From the NCBI RefSeq assembly GCF_012516395.1, contig NZ_CP051206.1, positions 1,532,501 to 1,596,500 of the forward strand: a stretch of 64,000 bases of DNA, written 5' to 3'. A model generated the notes under the pieces. The model worked only from the letters and a program-made list of their open reading frames with translations. It did not search any database and was not told where the DNA came from. The number at the start of each line of letters is the position of its first letter. Within the stretch, counting starts at the first letter, position 1. This DNA comes from Dolichospermum flos-aquae CCAP 1403/13F. GTDB taxonomy: Bacteria > Cyanobacteriota > Cyanobacteriia > Cyanobacteriales > Nostocaceae. Below, piece by piece: positions 8,927 through 17,617 of this stretch. A program made the position numbers and the translations under genes.

Positions 8927-9875
8927 ATGGCAACAATTATATTCAGTTTGACCCTTCTATCCTTAGTCATTTGGATATTTTTACTCTTATTTTGGGGGCA
9001 GTTTTGGCGAGTTAATCACCAATTAGAAGCAAATAAAGATAAAGATATTGATAACAACATCTTACCGACCGTGTGCGTAATAATTCCTGCCCGTAATGAA
9101 GCCGATGTCATTCCTGTTAGCTTGCGATCGCTCCTCCTTCAAGACTATCCTGGTAATTTCACCATCTTTTTAGTAGACGATCAAAGTAGCGATGGTACAG
9201 CCAATGTTGCCCAAGAAGTAGCCCACAACCTCGACAAAACCCAGCAATTGCAAATTGTTACCAGCACCTCATTACCCCCAGGTTGGACAGGCAAATTGTT
9301 ATCCATTTTCCTGGGTAAATAATCCCAAAAAAGCTACTGCTGGCGCTGCTGGAGGTTGTATTCTCATTCACTCAGAAGCCCTAAATAGAATTGGTGGGTT
9401 GCAAATAATTCGTCAAGCCTTAATTGATGATTGTTCCCTAGCCAAAGCCGTTAAATCAACTCACGGAAAAATCTGGCTAGGATTAAGCACCCTAACCTAT
9501 AGCTTACGTCCTTACGACTCCCTGAAAACAATTTGGGATATGGTCGCCAGAAGTGCTTACACACAACTAAATTATTCCCCTTTCCTGCTAATAGGCAGCC
9601 TGTTGGGAATGACTTTAGTTTATTTATTACCACCGATAGCAATTATTTTCGGTCTGGTATTGGGGAATTGGATAATTACCCTGATTTCTTTCATCGGATA
9701 TCTACTGATGACTTTTGCTTATTTCCCAATTATTCGTTTTTATAAATGTTCTCCAGTTTTTGCTTTTAGCTTACCCATCATTGCTTTTTTATATACTTCT
9801 ATGACAATAGATTCAGCATTACAACATTGGCAAGGACGTGGAGGTGCATGGAAAGGTAGAGTATATACCCGTTGA
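8927..9875 (+). pseudogene. hpnB: Hopanoid-associated glycosyltransferase HpnB, broken by internal deletion and frameshift
   Basis: The first frame (8927-9322) encodes a membrane helix and the start of a family 2 glycosyltransferase: VCVIIPARNEADVIPVSLRS, VDDQSSDGT, then LPPGWTGKL. It then runs out of frame to a stop. The second frame resumes at about 9304 with YPFSWVNNPKKATAGAAGGC, continues through ALIDDCSLAKAVK and three C-terminal helices, and stops at 9875. In intact HpnB, GWTGKL and the WVNNPKK segment are separated by roughly 70-80 residues that include the TDADI-type metal motif; these are missing. The product is almost certainly non-functional. It is divergent from shc. Confidence 0.88.
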
Positions 9876-9939
9876 CAAGATAAGAGAAGCAAGAGAAGCA
9901 GAGAAAGAAATTTCCTTCTTCTTCCTTCTTCTTCCTTCC

Positions 9940-10001
9940 TCCTGATAGCGAAGCGTGGCGTTAGCCATACTCCTGATAGCGAAGCGCGGCGTTAGCCATA
10001 C
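9940..10001. repeat. 31-bp unit repeated twice in tandem
   Basis: TCCTGATAGCGAAGCG(T/C)GG followed by CGTTAGCCATAC occurs at 9940-9970 and again at 9971-10001 with one base different. A truncated third start (TCCTGAAC) follows. The GCGAAGCGTGGCGTTAGCCAT core is of the kind found dispersed in Nostocales genomes; a related GCGTGGCGTAGCCAT lies near 32420. Confidence 0.8.
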
Positions 10002-10624
10002 TCCTGAACTCCTTCTTCCCGAGTTTACCCCGTTGACAACCAGTAGCAGACATTTTTTCCCCAAATTCCCATTCTCACCCATTAAACACCAGCCCCAGCA
10101 TTACCCACACATTAGGATTACTGGTAAAGACAGTAGATCAAAAGTAGTCAGAATATTTAAAAGAAGTCCGGATTGGACATTAGCAATTAGGGATTAAGTT
10201 ATAGGAAGCGGGACTTGAGAACAGGGAAGAGAAATTTTTTCCATTAACATCAAGTATCATACCGCAGACTAAATTTGATTGTCATGTTTACAGCCAATGA
10301 TAAAAGCCAAACTCAGAAATTTGCGTGTTATTGACCTCAAGTTCACAGAAGCTTCACAACTAATAGCACAATATCTAGGCTGTACTGTTTTCGGGCAATC
10401 AAAGTAAACTTTCTCGTTAGTGAAAAGCTAAGAGTCCTTAAATCAAATCAGGTATAAACTTCAGCATCTTCCTTCGTTTGGGTGTCGTCGGCAAAAACCC
10501 AAGTCTTAAATAGACCTGGATTTGATCATAAGAGGTGAAAACTTTTGTATATAAGATGGATGATGAAGGTTTGATCTCCCATAGAAGTTAACCGGATCTG
10601 ACCATCTCAAAAAAAATTATCTAT

Positions 10625-10933
10625 ACCAACTCTGGTAACACAACTACAGTCCAGAGAAATTTCAGCATACCAGGGCATTAACTACTATTCCCCTATTTCC
10701 ATCCTCAGTTACTCTAATGACTCAAACTTAGAAACAAACACGCATACAGCACTTCCCGGTGTTATGAGGTACATATCTAGCGGGCAAGATGCCCGCACTA
10801 CAAGAGTTTCATGATTCAACTTTGTACCTCATAAGAGCGGAAACCGCTGTATTTACCCCAGGGGTATGAAATTCTATCCATTATTATCATGAACACCAAC
10901 TCTAGCAACTCAACTACAGCCTAGAGCTATTTC
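10625..10933. repeat. Pair of imperfect 39-bp direct repeats flanking the inverted-repeat element
   Basis: ACCAACTCTGGTAACACAAC and its continuation (10625-10663) recurs as ACCAACTCTAGCAACTCAAC (10895-10933). About 32 of 39 bases agree, both copies ending in ATTTC. The 107-bp palindromic element lies between the two copies. They could be remnants of a duplication or paired binding sites upstream of the FG-GAP gene. Confidence 0.6.
10745..10851. mobile_element. 107-bp MITE-like element with 29-bp imperfect terminal inverted repeats
   Basis: Left arm 10745-10773 starts TACAGCACTTCCCGGTGTTA and ends TGAGGTACA. Right arm 10823-10851 is its imperfect reverse complement (TGTACCTCATAAGAGCGGAA then ACCGCTGTA). 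The innermost 12 bases of the arms match exactly. A second palindrome, GCGGGCAAGATGCCCGC at 10780-10796, is nested inside. There is no coding capacity. It is probably a non-autonomous mobile repeat that folds into a cruciform. Confidence 0.7.
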
Positions 10934-11048
10934 TTAACGCAGATTTATAGCAAATGTTTGTGTAACTAAGGTGGAACAACCCATTACACCTGCTTTGCTG
11001 TAACCGAAATTTATCAAACATTCAAAAAACCAATAACACTACACCATC

Positions 11049-13970
11049 ATGGAACCAAATATTAACGCTACTACACTCGCAGATAACACTCTCATTGAAG
11101 ACACCACTGCCATTGAAGATATCAGTTCTAATGTAGGCATCACCTCCGAACAAGATCCTACTGCCATTGAAGATATTAGTTCTAATGTAGCCACCACATC
11201 CGAACAAGATCCTATCCCTCTTGAAAATACCACCTCCATTGTAGACACCACCTCCGAACAGGATATTAGCTCCAATGTAGATATTAGTTCCAACATAGAT
11301 AGCACTTCCACCACAAATCCCACACCTATTGAAACCTCATTTCTAACCCTTATAGATCCTGTAACTGGCGAGACTAGCCTTATAGATCCTGTAACGGGCG
11401 AGATTATACCCACAGTCAACAAAGATGGCTTTGTCATCAGCGGTGCAAGTGATGATCAATTAGGCTACTCAGTTAGCAACGCCGGTGATATCAACGGTGA
11501 TGGCATTGGGGATGTAATCATCGGCTCACCTTTGAGTGATCCTAATGACAAATTTAACTCCGGGAAAACTTATGTAGTCTTTGGCAGCAAAGAGAACTTT
11601 CAACAAGTCATAGACCCTTCCAATCTCAATGCTACTACAGGCTTTGTGATTAATGGGGCAGAAGTTGGTGATGACTCAGGCCGTTCCGTTAGCAATATTG
11701 GGGATATTAACGGTGACGGTGTTGATGATCTAGTCATTGGCGCACCCTTTTCTAACATCAATGGGGATAATTCCGGGGCTGCTTATGTCGTCTTTGGCAG
11801 TAAAGACCCCAACCATTTTAGTAATCCCATTGAACTATCCAACCTTGAACCTAGCCAGGGTTTTACCATCAAAGGTAATCAGTCTGGTGATCTTGCAGGT
11901 TGGGCTGTTAGCAGTGCCGGCGATTTTAATGGTGATGGCGTTAAAGACCTATTAATTGGTGCAACTCATCCTAGTGATGACGGAACAGCTAATAAAGGAG
12001 AAGCCTATATCATCTTTGGGAAAGAAGGTGGTTTTGATTCCAGCTTAAACCTTGCTAATATTGACAGCTTAGGCTTAAAAATCATCAGTGATAACCCAAA
12101 TAACCTGGGCTATTCCGTTAGTGAGGCCGGAGATATCAACGGTGATGGACTTGATGACATCATTCTTGGTGCGCCCTCTGCTAATACCAATGGTGATAAT
12201 TCTGGAAGCAGTTTTGTTATTTATGGACGGAAGACTGATCCCACAAATCCCCTTACTTCCAAGATTATCAACGTCTCTAACCTCAATAGCAGCGATGGTT
12301 TTACCATCAACGGACAAGCCGGTGATCAATCAGGCTTCTCTGTTAGCAAAGCTGGAGATATCAACGGTGACGGCATCGGAGACTTGATTATTGGGGCAAA
12401 AGATGGCAATCCCAATGACAAAGAATCTGCTGGCAGAAGCTATGTAGTCTTTGGTAATAAAAATGGTTTTGGTTCTGGCATCAATCTTGCTAACCTTAAT
12501 GGTAGCAATGGCTTTACCATCAACGGTGTTTCCGCCCTTGACAACTCCGGCTGGTCTGTCAGTGGTTTGGGAGATTTTAACGATGATGGTATTGATGACA
12601 TCATTCTTGGGGCAAAAAAGGCTACTGATAACGCTGGACAAGGCTATATTATTTATGGCAGCAAACAAGGCTTTGGCGCTACCTTTGAACTCTCAACTTT
12701 CGATACACCTGAGTACGATGGTGAAAAGGGCTTTATCATTGATGGTGCTGAAAATAGTAACTTAGGTCAGTCAGTCAGTGGTGCTGGAGATGTCAATGGT
12801 GATGGTGTTAATGATTTGATTATTGGCGCTCCCTTGGCTAATTCTCAAGCAGGTGAAGCCTATGTGATCTTCGGAACTCCTGCTGCCACATCTGCTGGTA
12901 CACCTGATGTTAATCCAACTTCCACTGGCACCGGCACTGTTAGCGATTTCCTAACGCTAGTTAGTGATAATGTCTTCAATATCAAAGGCAACAACGGCAA
13001 GGCAACACTGGAAGTAAAATTAACAGGACCCAATTCCGGTCGCAATGAAATTGGAGTATTTACTGTTGATGATGCGTCTGGTAAAGTTGATGGTATTGCC
13101 CCCGATGAAGCGGGTTATGCAGAAAAAGCATTAGCAAAAGGTCAGGTAGTTTTCTCTACCCTTACTAATCTTCCTGCTGGATTTGATCCTACTAGCCTGG
13201 ACAGGTTATTAAGATTTAACTCCAATGACAATTTGAGATTCTACTTGGTTAAAGACGGTTCAACCGATTCTGTACTGAGTAATAACACCTCTATTGGCAA
13301 TGTCCTGTTTGCCAACCCTGCTAATCTCAAGATTACAGATTTGGGATCTGATCAGTATTCCCTAGATTGGGAAGATGGTTCTGGTAATCCTAGCGGCTTT
13401 GAGGATTTTCCGTTAACAATTCAGGCCAGTGATCGACCTACAGCTTTGGGTACATCTTTGCAAAATAAACCACAAGGCGAATCGCTGGATTTACGAGGTA
13501 TTACTGGCGCAGTAACCGCTAATTTTGTGGTTAACCGAGAAGCAAGTTACAACAATTTTGTTGGTTTCTATCGCGTGACTGATGCGAATGGCGGTATTGA
13601 TACTAATGGTGATGGTAAGGCTGATATCCTCCCAGGACAAGATGGTTATGTTCAAGCAGCTATTAATGGTCGTCTTTCTGACATTAATTTAGCTGTGAAC
13701 AACGGTGGAACGGCAAATTTCAATAATACGCTCCAAGGTGGCTCTATATATGTACCATTTCTTGTTGTGAATGGTACACCTGATGCCCTACTTGATAGTA
13801 ATCCTAATAATAATCCAGATATTTACTTTACCTTCTTGGGTGCGAACTCAGATGGTGTAGATCATGTGCGGATGTTAGGTGATAATACCTTTGGTTTTGA
13901 GGATTTACGTGGTGGTGGTGATAAAGATTTTAATGATGTAATTGTTAAAGTCAATTTGGCTGTAGCGTAA
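11049..13970 (+). CDS. Large secreted FG-GAP (integrin alpha-type) beta-propeller protein with DUF4114 C-terminus
   Basis: 973 residues. Residues 1-110 are a Thr/Ser/Asp/Glu-rich low-complexity zone built of degenerate units (AIEDISSNV, TTSEQDP). Seven FG-GAP repeats follow (about 125-620), each with a GxSVSxAGDxNGDGxxDxxIG core: a calcium-binding DxNxDG loop plus a Gly-Ala motif. Seven such repeats make one complete propeller. The C-terminal third has two DUF4114-like modules; the last ends FGFEDLRGGGDKDFNDVIVK. No Sec signal peptide is visible, so type I secretion is plausible, as for other large Ca-binding cyanobacterial exoproteins. Probable surface or matrix adhesion role. Preceded by a long repeat-rich spacer. 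Confidence 0.85.
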   Translation: MEPNINATTLADNTLIEDTTAIEDISSNVGITSEQDPTAIEDISSNVATTSEQDPIPLENTTSIVDTTSEQDISSNVDISSNIDSTSTTNPTPIETSFLTLIDPVTGETSLIDPVTGEIIPTVNKDGFVISGASDDQLGYSVSNAGDINGDGIGDVIIGSPLSDPNDKFNSGKTYVVFGSKENFQQVIDPSNLNATTGFVINGAEVGDDSGRSVSNIGDINGDGVDDLVIGAPFSNINGDNSGAAYVVFGSKDPNHFSNPIELSNLEPSQGFTIKGNQSGDLAGWAVSSAGDFNGDGVKDLLIGATHPSDDGTANKGEAYIIFGKEGGFDSSLNLANIDSLGLKIISDNPNNLGYSVSEAGDINGDGLDDIILGAPSANTNGDNSGSSFVIYGRKTDPTNPLTSKIINVSNLNSSDGFTINGQAGDQSGFSVSKAGDINGDGIGDLIIGAKDGNPNDKESAGRSYVVFGNKNGFGSGINLANLNGSNGFTINGVSALDNSGWSVSGLGDFNDDGIDDIILGAKKATDNAGQGYIIYGSKQGFGATFELSTFDTPEYDGEKGFIIDGAENSNLGQSVSGAGDVNGDGVNDLIIGAPLANSQAGEAYVIFGTPAATSAGTPDVNPTSTGTGTVSDFLTLVSDNVFNIKGNNGKATLEVKLTGPNSGRNEIGVFTVDDASGKVDGIAPDEAGYAEKALAKGQVVFSTLTNLPAGFDPTSLDRLLRFNSNDNLRFYLVKDGSTDSVLSNNTSIGNVLFANPANLKITDLGSDQYSLDWEDGSGNPSGFEDFPLTIQASDRPTALGTSLQNKPQGESLDLRGITGAVTANFVVNREASYNNFVGFYRVTDANGGIDTNGDGKADILPGQDGYVQAAINGRLSDINLAVNNGGTANFNNTLQGGSIYVPFLVVNGTPDALLDSNPNNNPDIYFTFLGANSDGVDHVRMLGDNTFGFEDLRGGGDKDFNDVIVKVNLAVA

Positions 13971-14005
13971 AAGATATTTCTCAGGTTTGAGAATATTCAT
14001 CAGAA

Positions 14006-14707
14006 TCAGATCCCCGACTTCTCTAAGAAGTCGGGGATCTTGTTAGGAGTAAATAATAATTGTGTGACTGCTGTTAAAGTTTTGAGTCCTTTTAGTGAAC
14101 CTGTAATTAATCGAGTCGCTGCTAGGGGTTGACGGATGAATTCCCAAGCTAAGGGTAAAGGTTGTAATGAACCGTCTGCACCAATGGCTGATGTGATATT
14201 GGGGATGTCATGATGAGCATCATCGCTAACTACTCGCAGGATGGCTATTTGTACCTGTGGAGAAACTGGTTGCTGGAAAAATTCTAGAAAAGCGTATCCT
14301 TCCATATCTACAACGTCAGCACCGGATTGTTCATATAACTGGCGTTTTTCTGTGGCTTTATATAAGAGGCGATCGCTCGTTAAGCCTTTGACTAAAGATA
14401 CATGATCACCAAGTTGATTATGTATATCTGCGGTGAAGGAATTATTGCCCTCTTGCAGATTTCCTTGATAAAGACAATTTTGATATAAAACAATATCTCC
14501 AATTTGATATTTTTGGCTCAAGCTACCGCACAAACCCATGATCAGCATCCGATTTGCTTGACCATGGGTGAACTGTTGTAAATATTTCCGCACTGGTTCG
14601 ATTCCCATTGGTATCGCTAATACCTTGGCTTGGGAACTGGGGACGCGACTTAATCCGCGACAGACGGCTTGATATTCTGCTCCCTGGGGGACTAAGATCG
14701 TAACCAT
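14006..14707 (-). CDS. Phosphorylase/nucleosidase superfamily protein (possibly HpnG-like)
   Basis: 233 residues of the PNP/UDP phosphorylase fold. LIMGLCGSLSQKYQIGDIVL is the phosphate/ribose-binding region of the family and VVDMEGYAFLEFF is the nucleosidase MEG motif with its ribose-binding Glu. Homologues include MTA/SAH nucleosidase and the hopanoid enzyme HpnG, which removes adenine from adenosylhopane. The presence of shc 5 kb away makes HpnG-like function possible but unproven. The last ten codons (IPDFLEKSGI) come from a palindromic repeat that also occurs outside genes, so the natural C-terminus may have been replaced. Convergent with the FG-GAP gene. Confidence 0.7.
   Translation of the reverse strand: MVTILVPQGAEYQAVCRGLSRVPSSQAKVLAIPMGIEPVRKYLQQFTHGQANRMLIMGLCGSLSQKYQIGDIVLYQNCLYQGNLQEGNNSFTADIHNQLGDHVSLVKGLTSDRLLYKATEKRQLYEQSGADVVDMEGYAFLEFFQQPVSPQVQIAILRVVSDDAHHDIPNITSAIGADGSLQPLPLAWEFIRQPLAATRLITGSLKGLKTLTAVTQLLFTPNKIPDFLEKSGI
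14008..14040. repeat. 33-bp hairpin repeat, copy 1, inside the 3' end of the nucleosidase gene
   Basis: AGATCCCCGACTTCTCTAAG then AAGTCGGGGATCT: an almost perfect palindrome with 15-base arms. It lies between convergent genes and forms the last codons of the minus-strand one. The same 33-bp unit occurs at 17553, 24364, 38252 and 43088. Confidence 0.85.
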
Positions 14708-14797
14708 TGTTATCCTAGAAGTTCTATACTAACCTGTTAGTTGTCAGTGATCAAAAGACCGATGACTAATGACCAAGGACTTAAATAATTTTATCAG

Positions 14798-17545
14798 ATG
14801 GTAAAGACTAATAACTCAGAATCTGCCCGCGAAAGCTTCAATATTTCCAAATTAGCGATTAAGTTTTCTTGGTTGACGGTGTGTTTTTGGATAGGTATAG
14901 CGGTAGCTGGTGTCCTGGCCTTGAGTTCCCTCAAATATGCTTTATTTCCAGATATCACCTTTCCGGTAGTGGTGGTAAATGTCCAAGCACCTTTAACATC
15001 AGCCCTAGATACGGAAGAAAAACTCACTAAACCACTGGAGGAAAGTCTCAAATCACTGGTGGGACTTGAGGATATTCGTTCATCAACTTATCCTGGTCAA
15101 ACTGCTGTAGTTTCCTCTTTTGTGGTGGGTACAAATTTAGAAACTGCGACTAATAAAATTTCTCAGATCGTTAATCAATTAAATCTACCTAAGAATGCCA
15201 CTAAAAAAATCATCCCTTTGAATCTGAACGAATCAGCGGCTGTTAGCTATGCCATTGAAAGTTCTTCTGGGAAGATTGATAATTTACAGCAACTGGTAAA
15301 AGATAAAATTGTCCCTAGTATAGCTAAATTACCAGGAGTTCTGAAAGTCTCTCTGTTAGGGGAAGTGAGTACGAATGCACCACCACCAACAGCAACCAAT
15401 GGATTACCCCCAGCCAGTACTTTAATCAGGTTCAATGGTAAACAGGCTTTAGCCTTTCAGGTCATTAAAAAAGGTGATGCTAATACCTTAGAAGTAGTTA
15501 ATCGGGTAGAAAAAGAAGTACAACAGCTAAGGTCTGGCTTAAAAGATGTTACTCTCACCTTAGCTGCTACCCAAGCTGAATATATCCGCAACGCCACCCA
15601 TTCTACCATAGATGCCCTGATCGAAGCGATAATTTTATCAATTGTCGTCATCTTTCCCTTTTTATGGAATTGGCAAGCTACCCTAATTTCTGCCTTAGCT
15701 ATTCCCATATCTTTGCTAGGGACATTTATCGTCATGGCGATATATGGCTTTAACTTAGAAACTATCACCCTGTTAGCCTTAGCTTTAGTCATTGGCTCGA
15801 TAGTAGATGATGCCATAGTTGATGTAGAAAACATCATGCGGCATATTGAAGAAGGGAAACCCCCCCGCGAAGCCGCTTTGATAGCCACTAATGAAATTGG
15901 TTTAACTGTCACCGCAGCCACTTTGACAGCGGTAGCAGTATTTTTGCCTATTGGTTTAATGGGTGGAGTCATTGGTCAGTTTTTCAAACCCTTTGGGATT
16001 ACCGTTTCTGCTGCCATGCTGACATCTATGTTAGTAGCCCGAACCTTATCACCGGTCTTAGCTATTTATTGGCTTAAAGCTAAACCATCCAGTTCTCCTC
16101 AGAAGCAAAGTAAAATTTGGCTAGAATTTGATCAAGCTTATCGTAACTTGTTAGCCTGGTCTTTGCAGCACCGCTTGATAGTTGTTGGGTTAGCTATAAG
16201 TAGTTTAATTGCTGGTCTTGCCCTGATTCCCCTAATTCCCAAAGGATTTATTCCTAAACTTGACCGAGGAGAATTTAATATTGTCTATACTGCTCCTCTA
16301 CCTAGTCTTCCTGGGGATCTTGCACAAGGGGTACAAGGAGGACTAGGACAACCAGGAGGACAAGCAGGACAACTGGGACAAATGGGACAAAAAGATAAAT
16401 TAGGAAATTCGTCTTTATCTGCTGCGGCTTTGGCTGCTTCATCATCTTCTATTCCTTTTGCTATTCCTTTAAACGATTCTTTGGATATTGCTAAGAAACT
16501 GGAAGAAGTAGTGAGAAGGTTCCCCGCAGTGGCAACGGTATTTACTACTGTGGGTTCTCGTGAAGGTGAACCAAACAAGGGGACGCTATACGTTAAGCTC
16601 AAAGCAGAGCGAGAAGTGAAAACGGCAGAAGTACAAGACCAACTCCGTGCCGCTTTGCCAAAATTGGCGGGTGTAACCACAAGTGTAGAGGATATTCAAT
16701 TTGTAGACACCGGTGGACAAAAACCTCTGCAAATAGCTTTGCAAGGTAATGATATCAAAGCTTTGACGACAGCAGCTAAAGCGGTAAAAGCTCGAATTGA
16801 GAAAATATCTGGTTTTGCTGATGTGACTATTACAGGTGCGTCTCATCAACAAGATGGGATTTTGCAAATTGAAAGGTTGAATAATCAGCGAGTAGTTTAT
16901 ATCGGTGCTAACCTGGGTCAAAATTTAACTTTAGGTAATGCAACTGATCAAGTCGTAGCTGAAGCTAAAGCTGTGATGCCGGCTGGTGTGTCTTTGAATT
17001 TAGGGGGAGATTCTGCCCGTCAAAATCAGGTTCTTGGGAGTTTTGGCACAACTTTGGGATTATCGGCACTTTGTATTATTGTGGTGCTAATTTGGTTGTT
17101 TAAAAGTTGGGTAGATCCCATAGTTATTGGTCTTTCTTTACCTTTAGCAGTGGTTGGGGCGTTGCTGGCACTGCTATTTACAAAAAGTGATTTTGGGATG
17201 ATATCTCTGATTGGTTTTGTGTTTCTGCTGGGGATTACTAACAAAAATGCGATTTTAATCGTAGATTACATTAATCAGTTACGGGATTCTGGACTAGAAC
17301 GGACTGAGGCAATTCTTAAAGCTGGACCTGTACGTTTACGTCCCATTATGATGACAACTGCGGCAACAATTTTAGGGATGGTTCCTATTGCTTTGGGTTT
17401 AGGTGCGGGTTCGGAATTGCGATCGCCTATGGCTGTATCTATAGCTGGTGGTTTAGTAAGTTCTACTATTCTCAGCTTGTTTGTTGTCCCGGTATTCTAC
17501 GCCATTTTAGATGATTGGTTTCCGAGGAAGACGGTGAAAGGATAA
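14798..17545 (+). CDS. RND family efflux transporter (AcrB/HAE1-like) permease
   Basis: 915 residues of the resistance-nodulation-division superfamily, a proton-driven inner-membrane pump. Visible features are an N-terminal helix after a short cytoplasmic tail, the periplasmic porter domain, helices with the conserved ALVIGSIVDDAIVDVENI motif (proton-relay Asp pair), and the second half ending in LLGITNKNAILIVDYINQLR and RLRPIMMTTAATILGMVP. It is about 100 residues shorter than AcrB. A Gly/Gln/Ser-rich low-complexity insertion (GGLGQPGGQAGQLGQMGQ) lies in the second periplasmic loop. No membrane-fusion or outer-membrane partner gene is adjacent, so partners must be elsewhere. Substrate unknown. 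Divergent from the nucleosidase gene. Confidence 0.88.
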   Translation: MVKTNNSESARESFNISKLAIKFSWLTVCFWIGIAVAGVLALSSLKYALFPDITFPVVVVNVQAPLTSALDTEEKLTKPLEESLKSLVGLEDIRSSTYPGQTAVVSSFVVGTNLETATNKISQIVNQLNLPKNATKKIIPLNLNESAAVSYAIESSSGKIDNLQQLVKDKIVPSIAKLPGVLKVSLLGEVSTNAPPPTATNGLPPASTLIRFNGKQALAFQVIKKGDANTLEVVNRVEKEVQQLRSGLKDVTLTLAATQAEYIRNATHSTIDALIEAIILSIVVIFPFLWNWQATLISALAIPISLLGTFIVMAIYGFNLETITLLALALVIGSIVDDAIVDVENIMRHIEEGKPPREAALIATNEIGLTVTAATLTAVAVFLPIGLMGGVIGQFFKPFGITVSAAMLTSMLVARTLSPVLAIYWLKAKPSSSPQKQSKIWLEFDQAYRNLLAWSLQHRLIVVGLAISSLIAGLALIPLIPKGFIPKLDRGEFNIVYTAPLPSLPGDLAQGVQGGLGQPGGQAGQLGQMGQKDKLGNSSLSAAALAASSSSIPFAIPLNDSLDIAKKLEEVVRRFPAVATVFTTVGSREGEPNKGTLYVKLKAEREVKTAEVQDQLRAALPKLAGVTTSVEDIQFVDTGGQKPLQIALQGNDIKALTTAAKAVKARIEKISGFADVTITGASHQQDGILQIERLNNQRVVYIGANLGQNLTLGNATDQVVAEAKAVMPAGVSLNLGGDSARQNQVLGSFGTTLGLSALCIIVVLIWLFKSWVDPIVIGLSLPLAVVGALLALLFTKSDFGMISLIGFVFLLGITNKNAILIVDYINQLRDSGLERTEAILKAGPVRLRPIMMTTAATILGMVPIALGLGAGSELRSPMAVSIAGGLVSSTILSLFVVPVFYAILDDWFPRKTVKG

Positions 17546-17552
17546 ATCTTTC

Positions 17553-17585
17553 AGATCCCCGATTTTTTATCTAAGTCGGGGATCT
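17553..17585. repeat. 33-bp hairpin repeat, copy 2, after the RND gene
   Basis: AGATCCCCGATTTTTTATCT then AAGTCGGGGATCT, 7 bp after the RND stop codon. The centre has diverged, but the GATCCCCGA/TCGGGGATC ends still pair. It may act as a transcription terminator between the RND gene and the codirectional PLP-enzyme gene. Confidence 0.8.
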
Positions 17586-17617
17586 TAGTATTTTATAAAG
17601 CTTAACTTTTCCTGAAA

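Larger units (their letters stand above)
9876..11048. other. 1.2-kb spacer of repeats, no convincing gene
   Basis: Holds a 31-bp tandem repeat (9940-10001), two related 39-bp direct repeats (10625 and 10895) and a 107-bp inverted-repeat element (10745-10851). A 36-codon frame at 10297-10407 is not recognised. A weak hairpin TTGGGT/ACCCAA lies near 10477-10502. The final 200 bp must contain the promoter of the FG-GAP gene, but no clear -35/-10 pair stands out. Confidence 0.6.

Noticed and set aside
10297-10407. 36-codon plus-strand frame (MIKAKLRNLRVIDLKFTEAS)
   Set aside because: It could be a gene relic, but it has no ribosome site and no recognisable family; left as part of the spacer.
14595-14606. 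GGTTCGATTCCC resembling a tRNA T-loop
   Set aside because: It lies within the coding sequence of the nucleosidase (GIEPVRK) and no acceptor or anticodon stems can be built around it.
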